64,000 bases of DNA, taken from CAYPNF01 sp964411985 (GTDB taxonomy: Bacteria; Verrucomicrobiota; Verrucomicrobiia; Limisphaerales; J093). The stretch's first letter is position 1. Every line of letters begins with the position of its first letter. This document shows positions 48,638 through 58,275 of the stretch, piece after piece. Location of the stretch: contig CAYPNF010000032.1 of assembly GCA_964411985.1 (NCBI GenBank), positions 34,251-98,250 of the forward strand, given 5' to 3'. The notes below the pieces were generated by a model. It was given only the letters and a program-made list of their open reading frames with translations, did not search any database and was not told where the DNA came from. Made by a program: the position numbers and the translations under genes.

Positions 48638-50515
48638 ATGTCCGCTTCCGCTTCCTCCGCTGACACCCCGCAGGTGGAACGACCTCGGATGGACGTCGAC
48701 ATTGTTTGTGTGGGGTTCGGCCCTGCCATGGGCGGATTCCTTTCCACGTTGGCGAAGCGCCTGACGAAGGAAGACGGCACTCCGGCGGTGGAAAGCCAGG
48801 CCATGCCCGGCATGCCGCCCCAGGTTCTCTGCTACGAACGCGCGGACGACGTTGGGTTTGGCGTCTCCGGGGTGGTGACCCGTGCGCGTGGGTTACGGCA
48901 AACGTTTCCGGAGATCGACAAGGCGCAGATCCCCATGTCAGTGCCGGTGAAAGAGGAGAAAATCGTCTACCTGCTCGATCCCGTCGGAGCCAGCCGGCGA
49001 TCGGGTCCTCTGAAGCTCGCGGATACGGCGATTCGCGCGCTCTGCGCGGTGCTGCCCTTTCGTTACTACGGCCTGGAATTGCCTTGGGCTCCTGACTTTT
49101 TGCACAAGAAAGACGGGTTGGTGCTCTCGATGGGGCAATTCAACCAATGGGTCGCATCCCAGGTTCAGGCGACGGGCAACGTCCAGATTTGGCCCGGGAC
49201 GCCGGTATCCGAAGCACTCTTGGAGAACGGCGGAGTGGTGGGCGTCCGACTTTTGGACCAGGGTACCGACAAACAGGGCAGGCCGGACGCTGGATTTACC
49301 CCCGGCATGGACATTCGGGCCGCTCTCACCGTGGTGGGGGACGGTCCGGTGGGGGTGGTGGGACAGCAGTTGGACCAGCATTTTGGCATGCCCGAGGGGC
49401 ATCACACCCGCGAGTGGGCGGTAGGGATGAAGATGGTGGTGGATTTGCCCGAAGGGGTAGATCTTCCAGCCGGGACCGTGTTGCACACCCTGGGATACCC
49501 CGAACCGGAGATTTTCGGTTTCTTCTATGTGCATCCCGACCGGGTGGCTTCGCTGGGGATTTTCGTTCCGACCTGGTTCGATAGTCCGGTGCGGACAGCC
49601 TACCGCTATTTGCAGCATTGGATGCTGCATCCGTACCTCTGGAGGTACCTGGAAGGTGGCAAGCTGCGCTCCTGGGGAGCCAAGACGCTGGGAGAATCCG
49701 GTCTGCGGGGCGAACCCTATTTGGTTGGCGACGGGTACGCCCGCATCGGCGAAGGCTCTGGAACCACCAATGTCCTTACCGGCTCAGGCGTGGACGAGGC
49801 GTGGACCAGTGGGGTGCAATTGGCCGAGGCGGTTTGGGATTTGCTGCAGACCAAACAACCGTTCACCAAGGAGAACCTGGATCGGACCTATGTGCGTCGG
49901 CGCAGAGCCAGTTGGCTGGAGCAGGAAGGGCGCGTCGCTGAGAAGTCACGCGATGGTTTCCAGAAGGGAGTGGTCCGCGGGATGATGGGTATGGCCCTGG
50001 CCGGATTGACCGGAGGGCGGTTCACTCTCAGTGGCGACCCTGTGCAGCCCTATCAACGCATCCCCAGCCTGGAGGAGTACTATGCCGACCGGATTCCGGG
50101 CGCGGAGATCGCAAAGATCCGCCAGGAATGCCAGGCCAAGGGAGTCTCCCTGCATAGCGCCTTGATGGATCGAGTTGGCTGGCCCGCGATTCCGCATGAT
50201 GGTCAGTTACTCGTGTCCCACCAGGATGCCTTGCTGCTGGGGGGCAAGGTCCAAGCGGCGCCGGGTTATGCGGATCACGTGACCTTTCTCTATCCGGGTC
50301 TGTGCGAGAAGTGCGGCACGAAGATTTGCATCGAATTGTGCTCGGGCCAAGCCATCGCTCCCGGAGAAAAGGGAGTCCCTGCTTTTGACCGGGAGAAATG
50401 CATCCACTGCGGTGCCTGCCTCTGGAATTGCGCGCAGCCGCTTCCAAACGATCCCGAGCGCACCAACATTGCTTTCAAGGCCGGGACCGGTGGGTTGCAC
50501 TCTGCGGAGAATTGA
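48638..50515 (+). CDS. ETF:quinone oxidoreductase-like flavoprotein
   Basis: A 625-residue protein. An N-terminal FAD-binding Rossmann segment (MDVDIVCVGFGPAMGGFLST) is followed by a long substrate/quinone-binding body (FGFFYVHPDRVASLGIFVPT, GDGYARIGEGSGTTNVLTGS). The C-terminal ferredoxin-like domain has two Cys clusters, CEKCGTKICIELC at ~556 and CIHCGACLWNC at ~588. This is the FixC/ETF-QO layout, which passes electrons from acyl-CoA dehydrogenases to quinone. The gene starts 3 bases after the dehydrogenase gene, so the pair is one unit. Confidence 0.88.
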   Translation: MSASASSADTPQVERPRMDVDIVCVGFGPAMGGFLSTLAKRLTKEDGTPAVESQAMPGMPPQVLCYERADDVGFGVSGVVTRARGLRQTFPEIDKAQIPMSVPVKEEKIVYLLDPVGASRRSGPLKLADTAIRALCAVLPFRYYGLELPWAPDFLHKKDGLVLSMGQFNQWVASQVQATGNVQIWPGTPVSEALLENGGVVGVRLLDQGTDKQGRPDAGFTPGMDIRAALTVVGDGPVGVVGQQLDQHFGMPEGHHTREWAVGMKMVVDLPEGVDLPAGTVLHTLGYPEPEIFGFFYVHPDRVASLGIFVPTWFDSPVRTAYRYLQHWMLHPYLWRYLEGGKLRSWGAKTLGESGLRGEPYLVGDGYARIGEGSGTTNVLTGSGVDEAWTSGVQLAEAVWDLLQTKQPFTKENLDRTYVRRRRASWLEQEGRVAEKSRDGFQKGVVRGMMGMALAGLTGGRFTLSGDPVQPYQRIPSLEEYYADRIPGAEIAKIRQECQAKGVSLHSALMDRVGWPAIPHDGQLLVSHQDALLLGGKVQAAPGYADHVTFLYPGLCEKCGTKICIELCSGQAIAPGEKGVPAFDREKCIHCGACLWNCAQPLPNDPERTNIAFKAGTGGLHSAEN

Positions 50516-50658
50516 GCCTATTCCCGACTTGGTGCGGGAATGTCATCCGTGAAGCCGCCCTGTGTGCCGGAATTCCGTTTGCCGAGCTCGACACTCTCTG
50601 CTTTACTCAGACTGTTCTCCAACGGATTGTCGGAAAAGCAGCCGCGAGAAGCGGGATC

Positions 50659-53600
50659 ATGAATGTCCGTGGCCCCAATCGGTCCGGCGGGAGTTCACCC
50701 AGCGCGGTGAACGGGACGGAGTCTGCTGGCGGGTTTTCTTGGAGGACATTCCCGGTTGGTCTGTGGAAGAAAGCGGTGTTGTTCGGCGTCGCTTACTTCC
50801 TCTGCGCCGAGGCTGGCACTTTTCTGTCTGTGCCCGGCAGTCCCTACGTTACCTTCTGGCTGCCGGCCGGTTTGTATGTGGCGATTTTGCTGCTGAATGA
50901 AACCCGGGCTTGGCCTTGGCTCATTCTGGCGGCCTTGCCAGCCAACCTGGCCTTTGACCTGCACTACGGGACGAAGCTGGTTGTCATCTTTTGTTTTTAT
51001 GTTGCGAACACGGTTCAGGCGTTGACCGGTGCTTGGCTGGTGCGTCGGTTCGTGGCTGAATGGCCGAAGCTGGCCACTCAAAAGGAACTGTTTGGCCTGC
51101 TCGGTTTCTCGGCGGTCTTCAGCACCATGCTGAGCGCCACCCTCGGCGCAACCACCCTGGTTGCCGCGGGCTTGAGTTACTCGTTCGTGGAGGCATGGAA
51201 AGGCTGGTGGGGTACGAATGCGGTGGGGATCCTTCTACTGTCACCCTTTATCCTGACGTGGTTTTCCGGGCCTGATGCCTACCACCAACGTTTCCTCAAC
51301 GAGCGCAAGAAACTGGGGGAGGCCGCCCTGCTGATGGTGGCGTCAATCACGACCACCTGGCTTCTGCTGTTTATGGGACGAGGCGTCATGTCTCCGAACA
51401 AGACCTTGGTGTTGCTGCCTCTGTTGTGGGCGGCATTGCGTTTTGGCCCGCGAGGAGCAACGGCCGCCACCCTTCTGCTAGCGCTGCCGATGGCTTTCTT
51501 TACCACCCAGTTCTACACGGGCCTTACGCCGGACCAGATTACGTCGGGAGAATATGTCTTTGTCATGCAGTTGGCCCTGTCATTCGGGTGCTTGGTGGGT
51601 CTGGTTCTGGCCATCGTCCTGCGGGAACGGGACCGGGAAACGGCCAGCCTGCGCGAGAGTGAAGAGCGGATGCGCCTGTTCTTTGAGCGTCAACTGGTGG
51701 GCATGGCCATTACTTCCCCGGAGAGAGGCTGGCTGAAAGTGAATGATCGACTCTGCGCAATGCTGGACTATCCGCGCGAGGAGTTGGCCCGGTTGACATG
51801 GGCAGAGCTGACCTATCCCGAGGATTTGGCCGACGACGTGGCTCAATTCGATCGGTTGCTCGCGGGCGAGATCAACGACTACTCCCTGGAGAAGCGTTTT
51901 GTCCGGAAAGACGGCGAGCTGGTTCACACCAATCTGGCCGTAGCCTGTGTCCGGCGTGCAGACGGTTCTGTGGACTACGTCTTGGCGCTGGTGGAGGACA
52001 TCACCGAGCGCAAGCGAGCGGAACGAAGGTTGGCGGAGGCGCAATCGCTGCTGTTCGCCGCCGTCGAGCAGTCCCCAGCGGGCATCCTGATCGCCGACGC
52101 TCCCGACGTGAACATCCGTGTGGCGAATGCGGCTGCGCTCGGAATTCGCGGCGAGACCAGCGCTCTGTTAACTTCGATCCCGGCGGCGTTGCATCCCCAG
52201 AAGTGGCAAGTCTTTCATCCGGACGGGCAGCCCTTCAAACCCGAGGAGCTGCCCCTGTCGCAGGCGGTGTTGTTTGGCAAGACCTCTCGCAACGTCAAAG
52301 CCATCATTCGCCGTACCGACGGCGAGGACAGAGTGGTGCTGGCCAACGCGGCGCCCGTTCAGAACGAACGGGGCGAGGTGGTGGCTGGCGTGGTCGTCTT
52401 CCTGGACATTACCGATACCGAGCGGGCGGAGCGGGCGCTGGTTGAACAGAAGCGGCTCCTGCAAACCCTGGTCAATCATCTGCCGGTTGCCGTCTACGTG
52501 AAGGACCCCGCCGGGCGCAAGATCCTGACGAACCCGGTGGATATGGACCATCTCGGCGTCCGTTCCGAGGCAGAAGTTCTCGGCAAGACGGATTTCGATT
52601 TCTTCCCGCCGGAAGAAGCCGCGAGGACTCACGCGTCCGAACAGCAGGCGTTGGCGAGTGGCCAACCCCTGCTCAACCAGGAAGACAAACTCATCAAACC
52701 CGACGGGTCCGTCCACTGGCTCCTGAACTCGAAAGTGCCCCTATATGACGCGGCGGGTCGGGTGACCGGTCTGGCCGGGATTGGGCTCGATATTACCGAG
52801 CGCAACCGGCTCCAATCACAGTTGATCCAGGCACAAAAGATGGAGGCGGTGGGGCAGTTGGCCGGCGGTGTGGCGCATGATTTCAATAACATCCTCACCG
52901 CCGTGCTCATGCAATTGAGCCTCCTGCAAAGCGAGGAAGGCCTCTCGGCAGAAGTGAGGGCCGGCCTTTCCGAGTTAGAAACGGGGGCCAACCGCGCGAC
53001 CAGCCTCACCCGCCAGCTGCTCATGTTCAGCCGCCGTCAAGTGCTGCAGCGCCAGATACTAGACCTGAATTCCCTGCTGGGCAATTTCCTGAAAATGCTG
53101 CGGCGGCTCATCGGTGAGCACATCGGACTGGAGTTCAACGGAGCGCCCCATGATCTCTGGACTGAGGCCGATCCGGGAATGTTGGAACAGGTGGTGATGA
53201 ATCTGGTGGTCAACGCCCGGGATGCCATGCCTGACGGCGGACGCATCACGCTGGCGACCCGCTCCGTGGAGTTCAACGAGAGCGTCCGCGACCGCCTGGC
53301 AGAGGCCTCGCCGGGTCAGTTCGTATGCCTGTCTGTGACCGACAACGGCTGCGGCATGGATGCGAGCGTCTTGAAACACATGTTCGAGCCATTTTTCACC
53401 ACCAAGGAGGCGGGCGAGGGCACAGGGTTGGGGTTGGCCACGGTGTATGGCATCGTCAAGCAACATGGTGGATGGGTTGAAGTCGAGAGCGTGGTCGGGA
53501 AGGGTAGCACCTTCAGCGTTTACCTGCCTGCCAAGGCTCAGGTGTTCGCGATCACAAGTGACAAGGGAACCGTCGAGGCAGTGAAAGGTGGCACCGAGAC

Positions 53601-53964
53601 GCTTCTTCTGGTGGAAGATGAAACGTCGGTGCGGCAGACTGCTGTCGCCATGTTGAGGAGGCGCGGCTACCGGGTGTTCGACGCCGGCAACGCCCCGGAA
53701 GCGCTCCGACTCTGGCAACAGTGCGGCGGGAAAGTGGACTTGCTGCTCACCGACATGGTGATGCCGGGCGGAATGAGCGGGTTGGAGCTGGCGGAACACC
53801 TTCTCGTGCAGCACGCGCACCTGCAGGTCATCCTGATGAGCGGCTACAGCTCGGAAATGGTCCGACGGGACGTGCCCAAACTGAAAGGCATCACCTTCCT
53901 GCAAAAGCCATTTGTTGCGTCGACCCTGGCGAAGTTGGTGCGCAACTGTCTGGACGCGAAGTGA
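50659..53964 (+). CDS. MASE1/PAS hybrid histidine kinase
   Basis: A 1101-residue two-component sensor. The N-terminal ~320 residues are a MASE1 membrane sensor with about eight hydrophobic segments (VLFGVAYFLCAEAGTFLSVP, YVTFWLPAGLYVAILLL, VVIFCFYVANTVQALTGAWL). Three PAS/PAC domains follow (ERMRLFFERQLVGMAITSPE; QSPAGILIADAPD; LQTLVNHLPVAVYVKD). The HisKA domain has GGVAHDFNN with the phospho-His ~740; the HATPase has NARDAMPDGG and GTGLGLATVYG. A C-terminal receiver (LLVEDETSVRQTAVAMLRRR) carries the phospho-acceptor Asp ~1032 in LLLTDMVMPGG. Ligand unknown; not clearly linked to its neighbours. Confidence 0.94.
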   Translation: MNVRGPNRSGGSSPSAVNGTESAGGFSWRTFPVGLWKKAVLFGVAYFLCAEAGTFLSVPGSPYVTFWLPAGLYVAILLLNETRAWPWLILAALPANLAFDLHYGTKLVVIFCFYVANTVQALTGAWLVRRFVAEWPKLATQKELFGLLGFSAVFSTMLSATLGATTLVAAGLSYSFVEAWKGWWGTNAVGILLLSPFILTWFSGPDAYHQRFLNERKKLGEAALLMVASITTTWLLLFMGRGVMSPNKTLVLLPLLWAALRFGPRGATAATLLLALPMAFFTTQFYTGLTPDQITSGEYVFVMQLALSFGCLVGLVLAIVLRERDRETASLRESEERMRLFFERQLVGMAITSPERGWLKVNDRLCAMLDYPREELARLTWAELTYPEDLADDVAQFDRLLAGEINDYSLEKRFVRKDGELVHTNLAVACVRRADGSVDYVLALVEDITERKRAERRLAEAQSLLFAAVEQSPAGILIADAPDVNIRVANAAALGIRGETSALLTSIPAALHPQKWQVFHPDGQPFKPEELPLSQAVLFGKTSRNVKAIIRRTDGEDRVVLANAAPVQNERGEVVAGVVVFLDITDTERAERALVEQKRLLQTLVNHLPVAVYVKDPAGRKILTNPVDMDHLGVRSEAEVLGKTDFDFFPPEEAARTHASEQQALASGQPLLNQEDKLIKPDGSVHWLLNSKVPLYDAAGRVTGLAGIGLDITERNRLQSQLIQAQKMEAVGQLAGGVAHDFNNILTAVLMQLSLLQSEEGLSAEVRAGLSELETGANRATSLTRQLLMFSRRQVLQRQILDLNSLLGNFLKMLRRLIGEHIGLEFNGAPHDLWTEADPGMLEQVVMNLVVNARDAMPDGGRITLATRSVEFNESVRDRLAEASPGQFVCLSVTDNGCGMDASVLKHMFEPFFTTKEAGEGTGLGLATVYGIVKQHGGWVEVESVVGKGSTFSVYLPAKAQVFAITSDKGTVEAVKGGTETLLLVEDETSVRQTAVAMLRRRGYRVFDAGNAPEALRLWQQCGGKVDLLLTDMVMPGGMSGLELAEHLLVQHAHLQVILMSGYSSEMVRRDVPKLKGITFLQKPFVASTLAKLVRNCLDAK

Positions 53965-54195
53965 ACGCGTAAGGCTTGCAGAAGGGCAGAACGAACCTCC
54001 AACTTGCTGCCTGATTCTCGATCACCAGCTTGCCGTCATTGTCGGAGGCGCGATACACGAGGCGGTTTCCGCTGATCTGAATGTCCATCACTTAGCGGGC
54101 CCTTGTGCTCTCTAACGCACACCCTGTGCGTTGAAATGGATACTTACAGTCTCGCCAATCGGCAGTAGACTAACTCAACCAAGACGTATGATTTC

Positions 54196-56988
54196 ATGAA
54201 GATCCCTCTCCCGACCTTACTCCTCGGCCTGGCGTTATCGTGGTTATCCGCCCCACTGGCCCAGGTTCCCCCAGAGCTCACGTTTCAGGGAAGTATCGCA
54301 GTTGGTGGTATACCCTTCCAAGGTGCTGGCTACTTCAAGTTCGCCCTGGTGAACAAAGATGGCACCCGGAGTTACTGGAGCAACGATGGCACCAGTGTCG
54401 AGGGAGCCCCGCCCACGAGGGCGACGCCTTTAGAGGTCAGGTCAGGTTTCTATGAGGTGATCCTCGGGGATACCTCCCTTACCAACATGCAGCCGATCTC
54501 CCCCCTCGTGTTTACGAATGCTGATGTCCAAGTGCGGGTGTGGTTCGGAAGCGAAGGTACCCCCTTCCAGCAAGTCGTCCCCGATGTCCCCATCACTTCG
54601 GTCGGCTACGCCATGGCCGCCGGTACCGTTCCAGATGGCAGCATCACAGAAGAAAAGCTGGCTCACGGAGCCGTCACTGCCACCAAACTGGCCCCCAGCG
54701 CCGTTACCCGTGCGAGCCTTGCACCCGGCTCCGTCGGCATTGAACAGCTCAGCCCCAACGCAGCAGCCCTGAGTCTTCAGCAAAGTGGCGGGCTCGTGCT
54801 CTCTGACCAAGCCAATGCCTCCAATCTGGTACAAGCCGGCTTCCTGAACATCGGTAAGGTCATGGCCGAAAGTGATCTCTGGTCCACTTTCGGAACTTTG
54901 GCCCTGACACAACGGGTCCATGGGATCTCGGTGTGGGCTAACAACCGGTTCATCGTCATGGGAGGCTCAGATGGGTCCCGAACCCTTACCGACGGCCTTC
55001 AGTATAATCCAACCACGGAAGCATGGACCCCCATCAAGCGAGGGATCCCCGGATCACCTTTCATCTCGGGAACTTGGTCTGGCACCGAAATCCTCCTGCT
55101 GGGAGCAACGGCCACGTCTCACCAGGCATACGATCCGACCACCGACACTTGGAGAAGGCTGTCCAGCAGCAACGCCCCACAGAGCGTGCTGACGAACGTG
55201 GCGGCTGTCTGGACCGGCCAGGAACTACTCGTGTGGCATCCAAGCCTGGCTGGGAAACGGTATGACCCCAACAAGGATGAGTGGAAGCCCATGGCACGGG
55301 CTGTCTATCCACAAGCGTGGACTTTTGCCTCTGCTGTTTGGACCGGTACCCGTCTGTTTGTCTGGGGCGTTGCGGGGCAGAGCTGTATCGGAGCACTCTA
55401 CAATCCAGACACCGATAGTTGGCAGAGCATCACCAACAAAAACGCACCCTCCTTCCGGGTCTATCCCGCGGCTGTTTGGACTGGAACAGAGGTTATTATT
55501 TGGGGAGGCCAGATTACGCAAGCCCGAGAGGCGAAGCGCCTTAGCGATGGCGCAGCTTACAATCCCAGCACGGATTCCTGGCGTACCCTCAGCCTATCCC
55601 CCATTCCTGCCCGAAGCGCACCGATCGCACGTTGGACAGGCAAGGAAATGCTCATTTGGGGCGGAACCGATTGGAACTCAGGAAGCACCCCGCAAACCGC
55701 CATCCAGGTGAACGGGGGAGGTCTGTATGATCCCAAGGCCAATACCTGGAAGCTTATCTCCACCCGAGGGATGCCGGAGTTTCTCCCAGGGATGGCCTAT
55801 GCCTGGGCTGGAAGCGAACTTTATGTTTGGGGAGGGGGGGATCTGTACACCTACACCTACTTGCGTGCCTTCAGCAACGCAGGCGCTCGTTATCGTCCGC
55901 TGACCGACACCTGGGTCCCGATGACGACATCTCCCCTAAGTAAGGCGGGGCATTCGATCCTTTGGACAGGGACAGAAGTGCTGCTTTGGGGGGGGAATTC
56001 ACAGTCCAGTTCCGTTCCCGGCCCCACGACCCTGAGAAGCGGAGCACGCTACAATCCCGTCTCCCAGAAATGGTTCCCGATCTCCACTCTCAACGCTCCA
56101 TCGGCACGCCAAAACCACGGTGCCGTGTGGACCGGGAAGGAAATGATCGTGTGGGGCGGTGATGGGATGGTTAATTCGGGGCAGCAGGTTTCCGCTCTCA
56201 ACACTGGCGGACGATACGATCCTGCTACCGACACATGGAGACCCATGGAGATCAACGGTGCTCCCACCGCACGGGCGGGGCACAGCATGGTATGGGCGGA
56301 TCGCGAATTACTGATCTTTGGGGGACGAACCAATACCTACGATCCCATGGGGAGTTCAGCTCTCAGCTCAGGTGCCCGGTATCAGCCCAAGACCGACACT
56401 TGGTCCACGATGGCCTCCTTGAACGCACCGTCTGCTCGGTTTGGACAGGCCGCGTTCTGGACTGGATCCGAGATGTTCCTCTGGGGCGGAACCGGCCGGA
56501 TTGATGTGGCACGCTTCGGCTTCTTGGCTAACGGCGGGCGCTACGATCCGGTGCTCAACAGTTGGGGCCCAGCCCCGTCCACCACGCTTGCCCCCACCGG
56601 GGCGGTTGTGACCGTGTGGACGGATCGTTCGCTGCTGGCTTGGAGTGAGACTTCCTCCAAAGGCACCGCCTACGACCCGGAATCAGATCGGTGGGAACCC
56701 ATGCCCGCAGGAGGCCCCCGGACGACTCCTCGCGGTCTCCAGGCAGTCTGGACAGGGGAGGAAGTGATCTACTGGGGCATGCAAGGCCAACCCTACGGAA
56801 TCCGGTATAACCCGCGGCTCAGACAGTGGAGGGCCATGGTGTCCCCTCCGGCCGGCCTGCTACCGGCCGCGTCGAGACCAGGAGTGTGGACCGGTCATGA
56901 GCTGTTCGTGATACCGGGGCAAATCGGCACGAATTCACTATTCTCCTATGCTCTGACGAGACCTCTGTACCTTTGGCGCCAACCATAG
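54196..56988 (+). CDS. Secreted Kelch-type beta-propeller protein (930 aa)
   Basis: A signal peptide (LLLGLALSWLSAPLAQVPP) precedes a mostly beta protein. Residues ~140-190 hold a repeat (DGSITEEKLAHGAVTATKLA, SAVTRASLAPGSVG) of the phage-tail-fibre type. The remaining ~700 residues carry at least 10 Kelch-like repeats with the spaced TDTWxxM, AVWTGxEVxxWGG and RYNPxT signatures. Kelch repeats fold into a propeller that binds proteins or sugars. It is probably an extracellular or cell-surface protein. The ATG at 54196 fits the signal peptide; no operon is evident. Confidence 0.82.
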   Translation: MKIPLPTLLLGLALSWLSAPLAQVPPELTFQGSIAVGGIPFQGAGYFKFALVNKDGTRSYWSNDGTSVEGAPPTRATPLEVRSGFYEVILGDTSLTNMQPISPLVFTNADVQVRVWFGSEGTPFQQVVPDVPITSVGYAMAAGTVPDGSITEEKLAHGAVTATKLAPSAVTRASLAPGSVGIEQLSPNAAALSLQQSGGLVLSDQANASNLVQAGFLNIGKVMAESDLWSTFGTLALTQRVHGISVWANNRFIVMGGSDGSRTLTDGLQYNPTTEAWTPIKRGIPGSPFISGTWSGTEILLLGATATSHQAYDPTTDTWRRLSSSNAPQSVLTNVAAVWTGQELLVWHPSLAGKRYDPNKDEWKPMARAVYPQAWTFASAVWTGTRLFVWGVAGQSCIGALYNPDTDSWQSITNKNAPSFRVYPAAVWTGTEVIIWGGQITQAREAKRLSDGAAYNPSTDSWRTLSLSPIPARSAPIARWTGKEMLIWGGTDWNSGSTPQTAIQVNGGGLYDPKANTWKLISTRGMPEFLPGMAYAWAGSELYVWGGGDLYTYTYLRAFSNAGARYRPLTDTWVPMTTSPLSKAGHSILWTGTEVLLWGGNSQSSSVPGPTTLRSGARYNPVSQKWFPISTLNAPSARQNHGAVWTGKEMIVWGGDGMVNSGQQVSALNTGGRYDPATDTWRPMEINGAPTARAGHSMVWADRELLIFGGRTNTYDPMGSSALSSGARYQPKTDTWSTMASLNAPSARFGQAAFWTGSEMFLWGGTGRIDVARFGFLANGGRYDPVLNSWGPAPSTTLAPTGAVVTVWTDRSLLAWSETSSKGTAYDPESDRWEPMPAGGPRTTPRGLQAVWTGEEVIYWGMQGQPYGIRYNPRLRQWRAMVSPPAGLLPAASRPGVWTGHELFVIPGQIGTNSLFSYALTRPLYLWRQP

Positions 56989-57165
56989 CCCCCGCGGCGC
57001 TGGAAGCAGCTTCGGTGCGATGTTTCGAGCGAAGCGCAACCACCACCGTTAGCCGGTCTCCCACGACGTTTCCACTTGCCTCGCTGGCTTCGCCAGCCCT
57101 AGTTGGAAACCGGGGCCAGACCATTGCTCATTGCCTCAGGCGTGCGGATGGGGTAGGCTCGCCGC

Positions 57166-57711
57166 ATGAAGAACATCGCCTATCGTCTCCATACAGTCCT
57201 TTGTGCAAGTCTCCTCCTGGTTTCGTCCTCGGTGAGCGGTCGTGCTGCCGAGCCTTCCGGAGAGTTCACCAAAGGCGTGATCGATATCGGTATCGTGGTT
57301 CAGGATGCGGCCCGAACGGCTGGCTTTCTGACCAACGCCATTGGATTCAAGGAAGTCAAAGGCTTCTCCGTCACGGCGGATTTGGGCCGGAAGATTGGGT
57401 TGGTGGATGGCCATCCCGTGGATGTGCGCGTCTTCGCGCTGGAGGAAGGGGACCAGACGACCCGGGTGAAAGTACTCTCCTTTCCCAAAGCGGAAACCAA
57501 GAAGCCGGACTCTCAGTTCATCCACTCCAGTTTGGGCATTCGGTACCTGACCTTGTACGTGAAAGACATGAACAAGGCGCTGGAGCGGCTGAAAAAGGCC
57601 GGAGTGAAGCTCTTGGGCGATACCCCGGTGGACCTGGGTGGAGGCACGTTCCTGGTTTCATTCAAAGACCCGGATGGCAACTTCATCGAACTGATTGGTC
57701 CGAAGCCTTGA
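57166..57711 (+). CDS. Exported VOC-fold (glyoxalase/bleomycin-resistance-like) protein
   Basis: A 181-residue protein. A signal peptide (YRLHTVLCASLLLVSSSVSG) is followed by a vicinal-oxygen-chelate fold: FTKGVIDIGIVVQDAARTAG, GIRYLTLYVKDMNKALERLK and DPDGNFIELIGPKP, the last being the typical closing motif. Possible metal ligands (His, Glu) are present but their pattern cannot be assigned with certainty. VOC members include glyoxalases and dioxygenases; the activity here is unknown. An exported VOC domain is less common. It starts 177 bases after the Kelch gene. Confidence 0.82.
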   Translation: MKNIAYRLHTVLCASLLLVSSSVSGRAAEPSGEFTKGVIDIGIVVQDAARTAGFLTNAIGFKEVKGFSVTADLGRKIGLVDGHPVDVRVFALEEGDQTTRVKVLSFPKAETKKPDSQFIHSSLGIRYLTLYVKDMNKALERLKKAGVKLLGDTPVDLGGGTFLVSFKDPDGNFIELIGPKP

Positions 57712-57721
57712 GCACGAGGGT

Positions 57722-57976
57722 CTAGCCGAGCAGCGCCACGGGGCGGGCCAGGTGGAAATTGCTCGAGAGGGTCCTGAGCACCTGGTTTTGGTGCTGTTTT
57801 GCCCAAGCCAGTGCCATTCGTTGCGCCCGAGGGGGTAGTTCGCCTTGGATGATCGAGAGATCTGCCAAGTTGAGAACGAGTTCCGCGTCGCCGTAGAAGG
57901 CATGAAGGCGGTTCCCGAGCACTCGGCTGGAGAGGAGCCGAATCACGATCCCACAGAATTTGGCAAGCACTGGCAT
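57722..57976 (-). CDS. DUF4160-like small protein
   Basis: An 84-residue protein with the DUF4160 pattern: MPVLAKFCGIVIRLLSSRVL at the N-terminus, then HAFYGDAELVLNLADLSII and GELPPRAQRMALAWAKQHQN. DUF4160 is a small toxin/antitoxin-associated family often paired with DUF2442. Here no DUF2442 partner is visible on either side, so it may be an orphan or the partner has been lost. The gene converges on the VOC gene with 10 bases between the stops. Start ATG at 57976. Confidence 0.75.
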   Translation of the reverse strand: MPVLAKFCGIVIRLLSSRVLGNRLHAFYGDAELVLNLADLSIIQGELPPRAQRMALAWAKQHQNQVLRTLSSNFHLARPVALLG

Positions 57977-58275
57977 AACACTGTTGGTTAATTATTTCTT
58001 ACCGCAGTTGTCAGGACCCCGTGAGACCTAGTTTTGTTTCAATCGTCTCACAGAATCGACGTCTTCCTCTTGAGCAGTAAGCATGCCGAGTTGATCTTGT
58101 CGTTTTGTAAGTATTTGGAGGAGAAGATAAAAGAAAGGAACTCTGATGGAAATCTCGCGGAAACGAGTGTTTCCACAGGCGCCCGGTCCCGAAATTGGGA
58201 ATGCTCTGCGCACGTTTTCGGGACCGGGGTGCGCAACCATTGCGCGCTACCGCATCCGTGCTAGTGTGGCACGTG

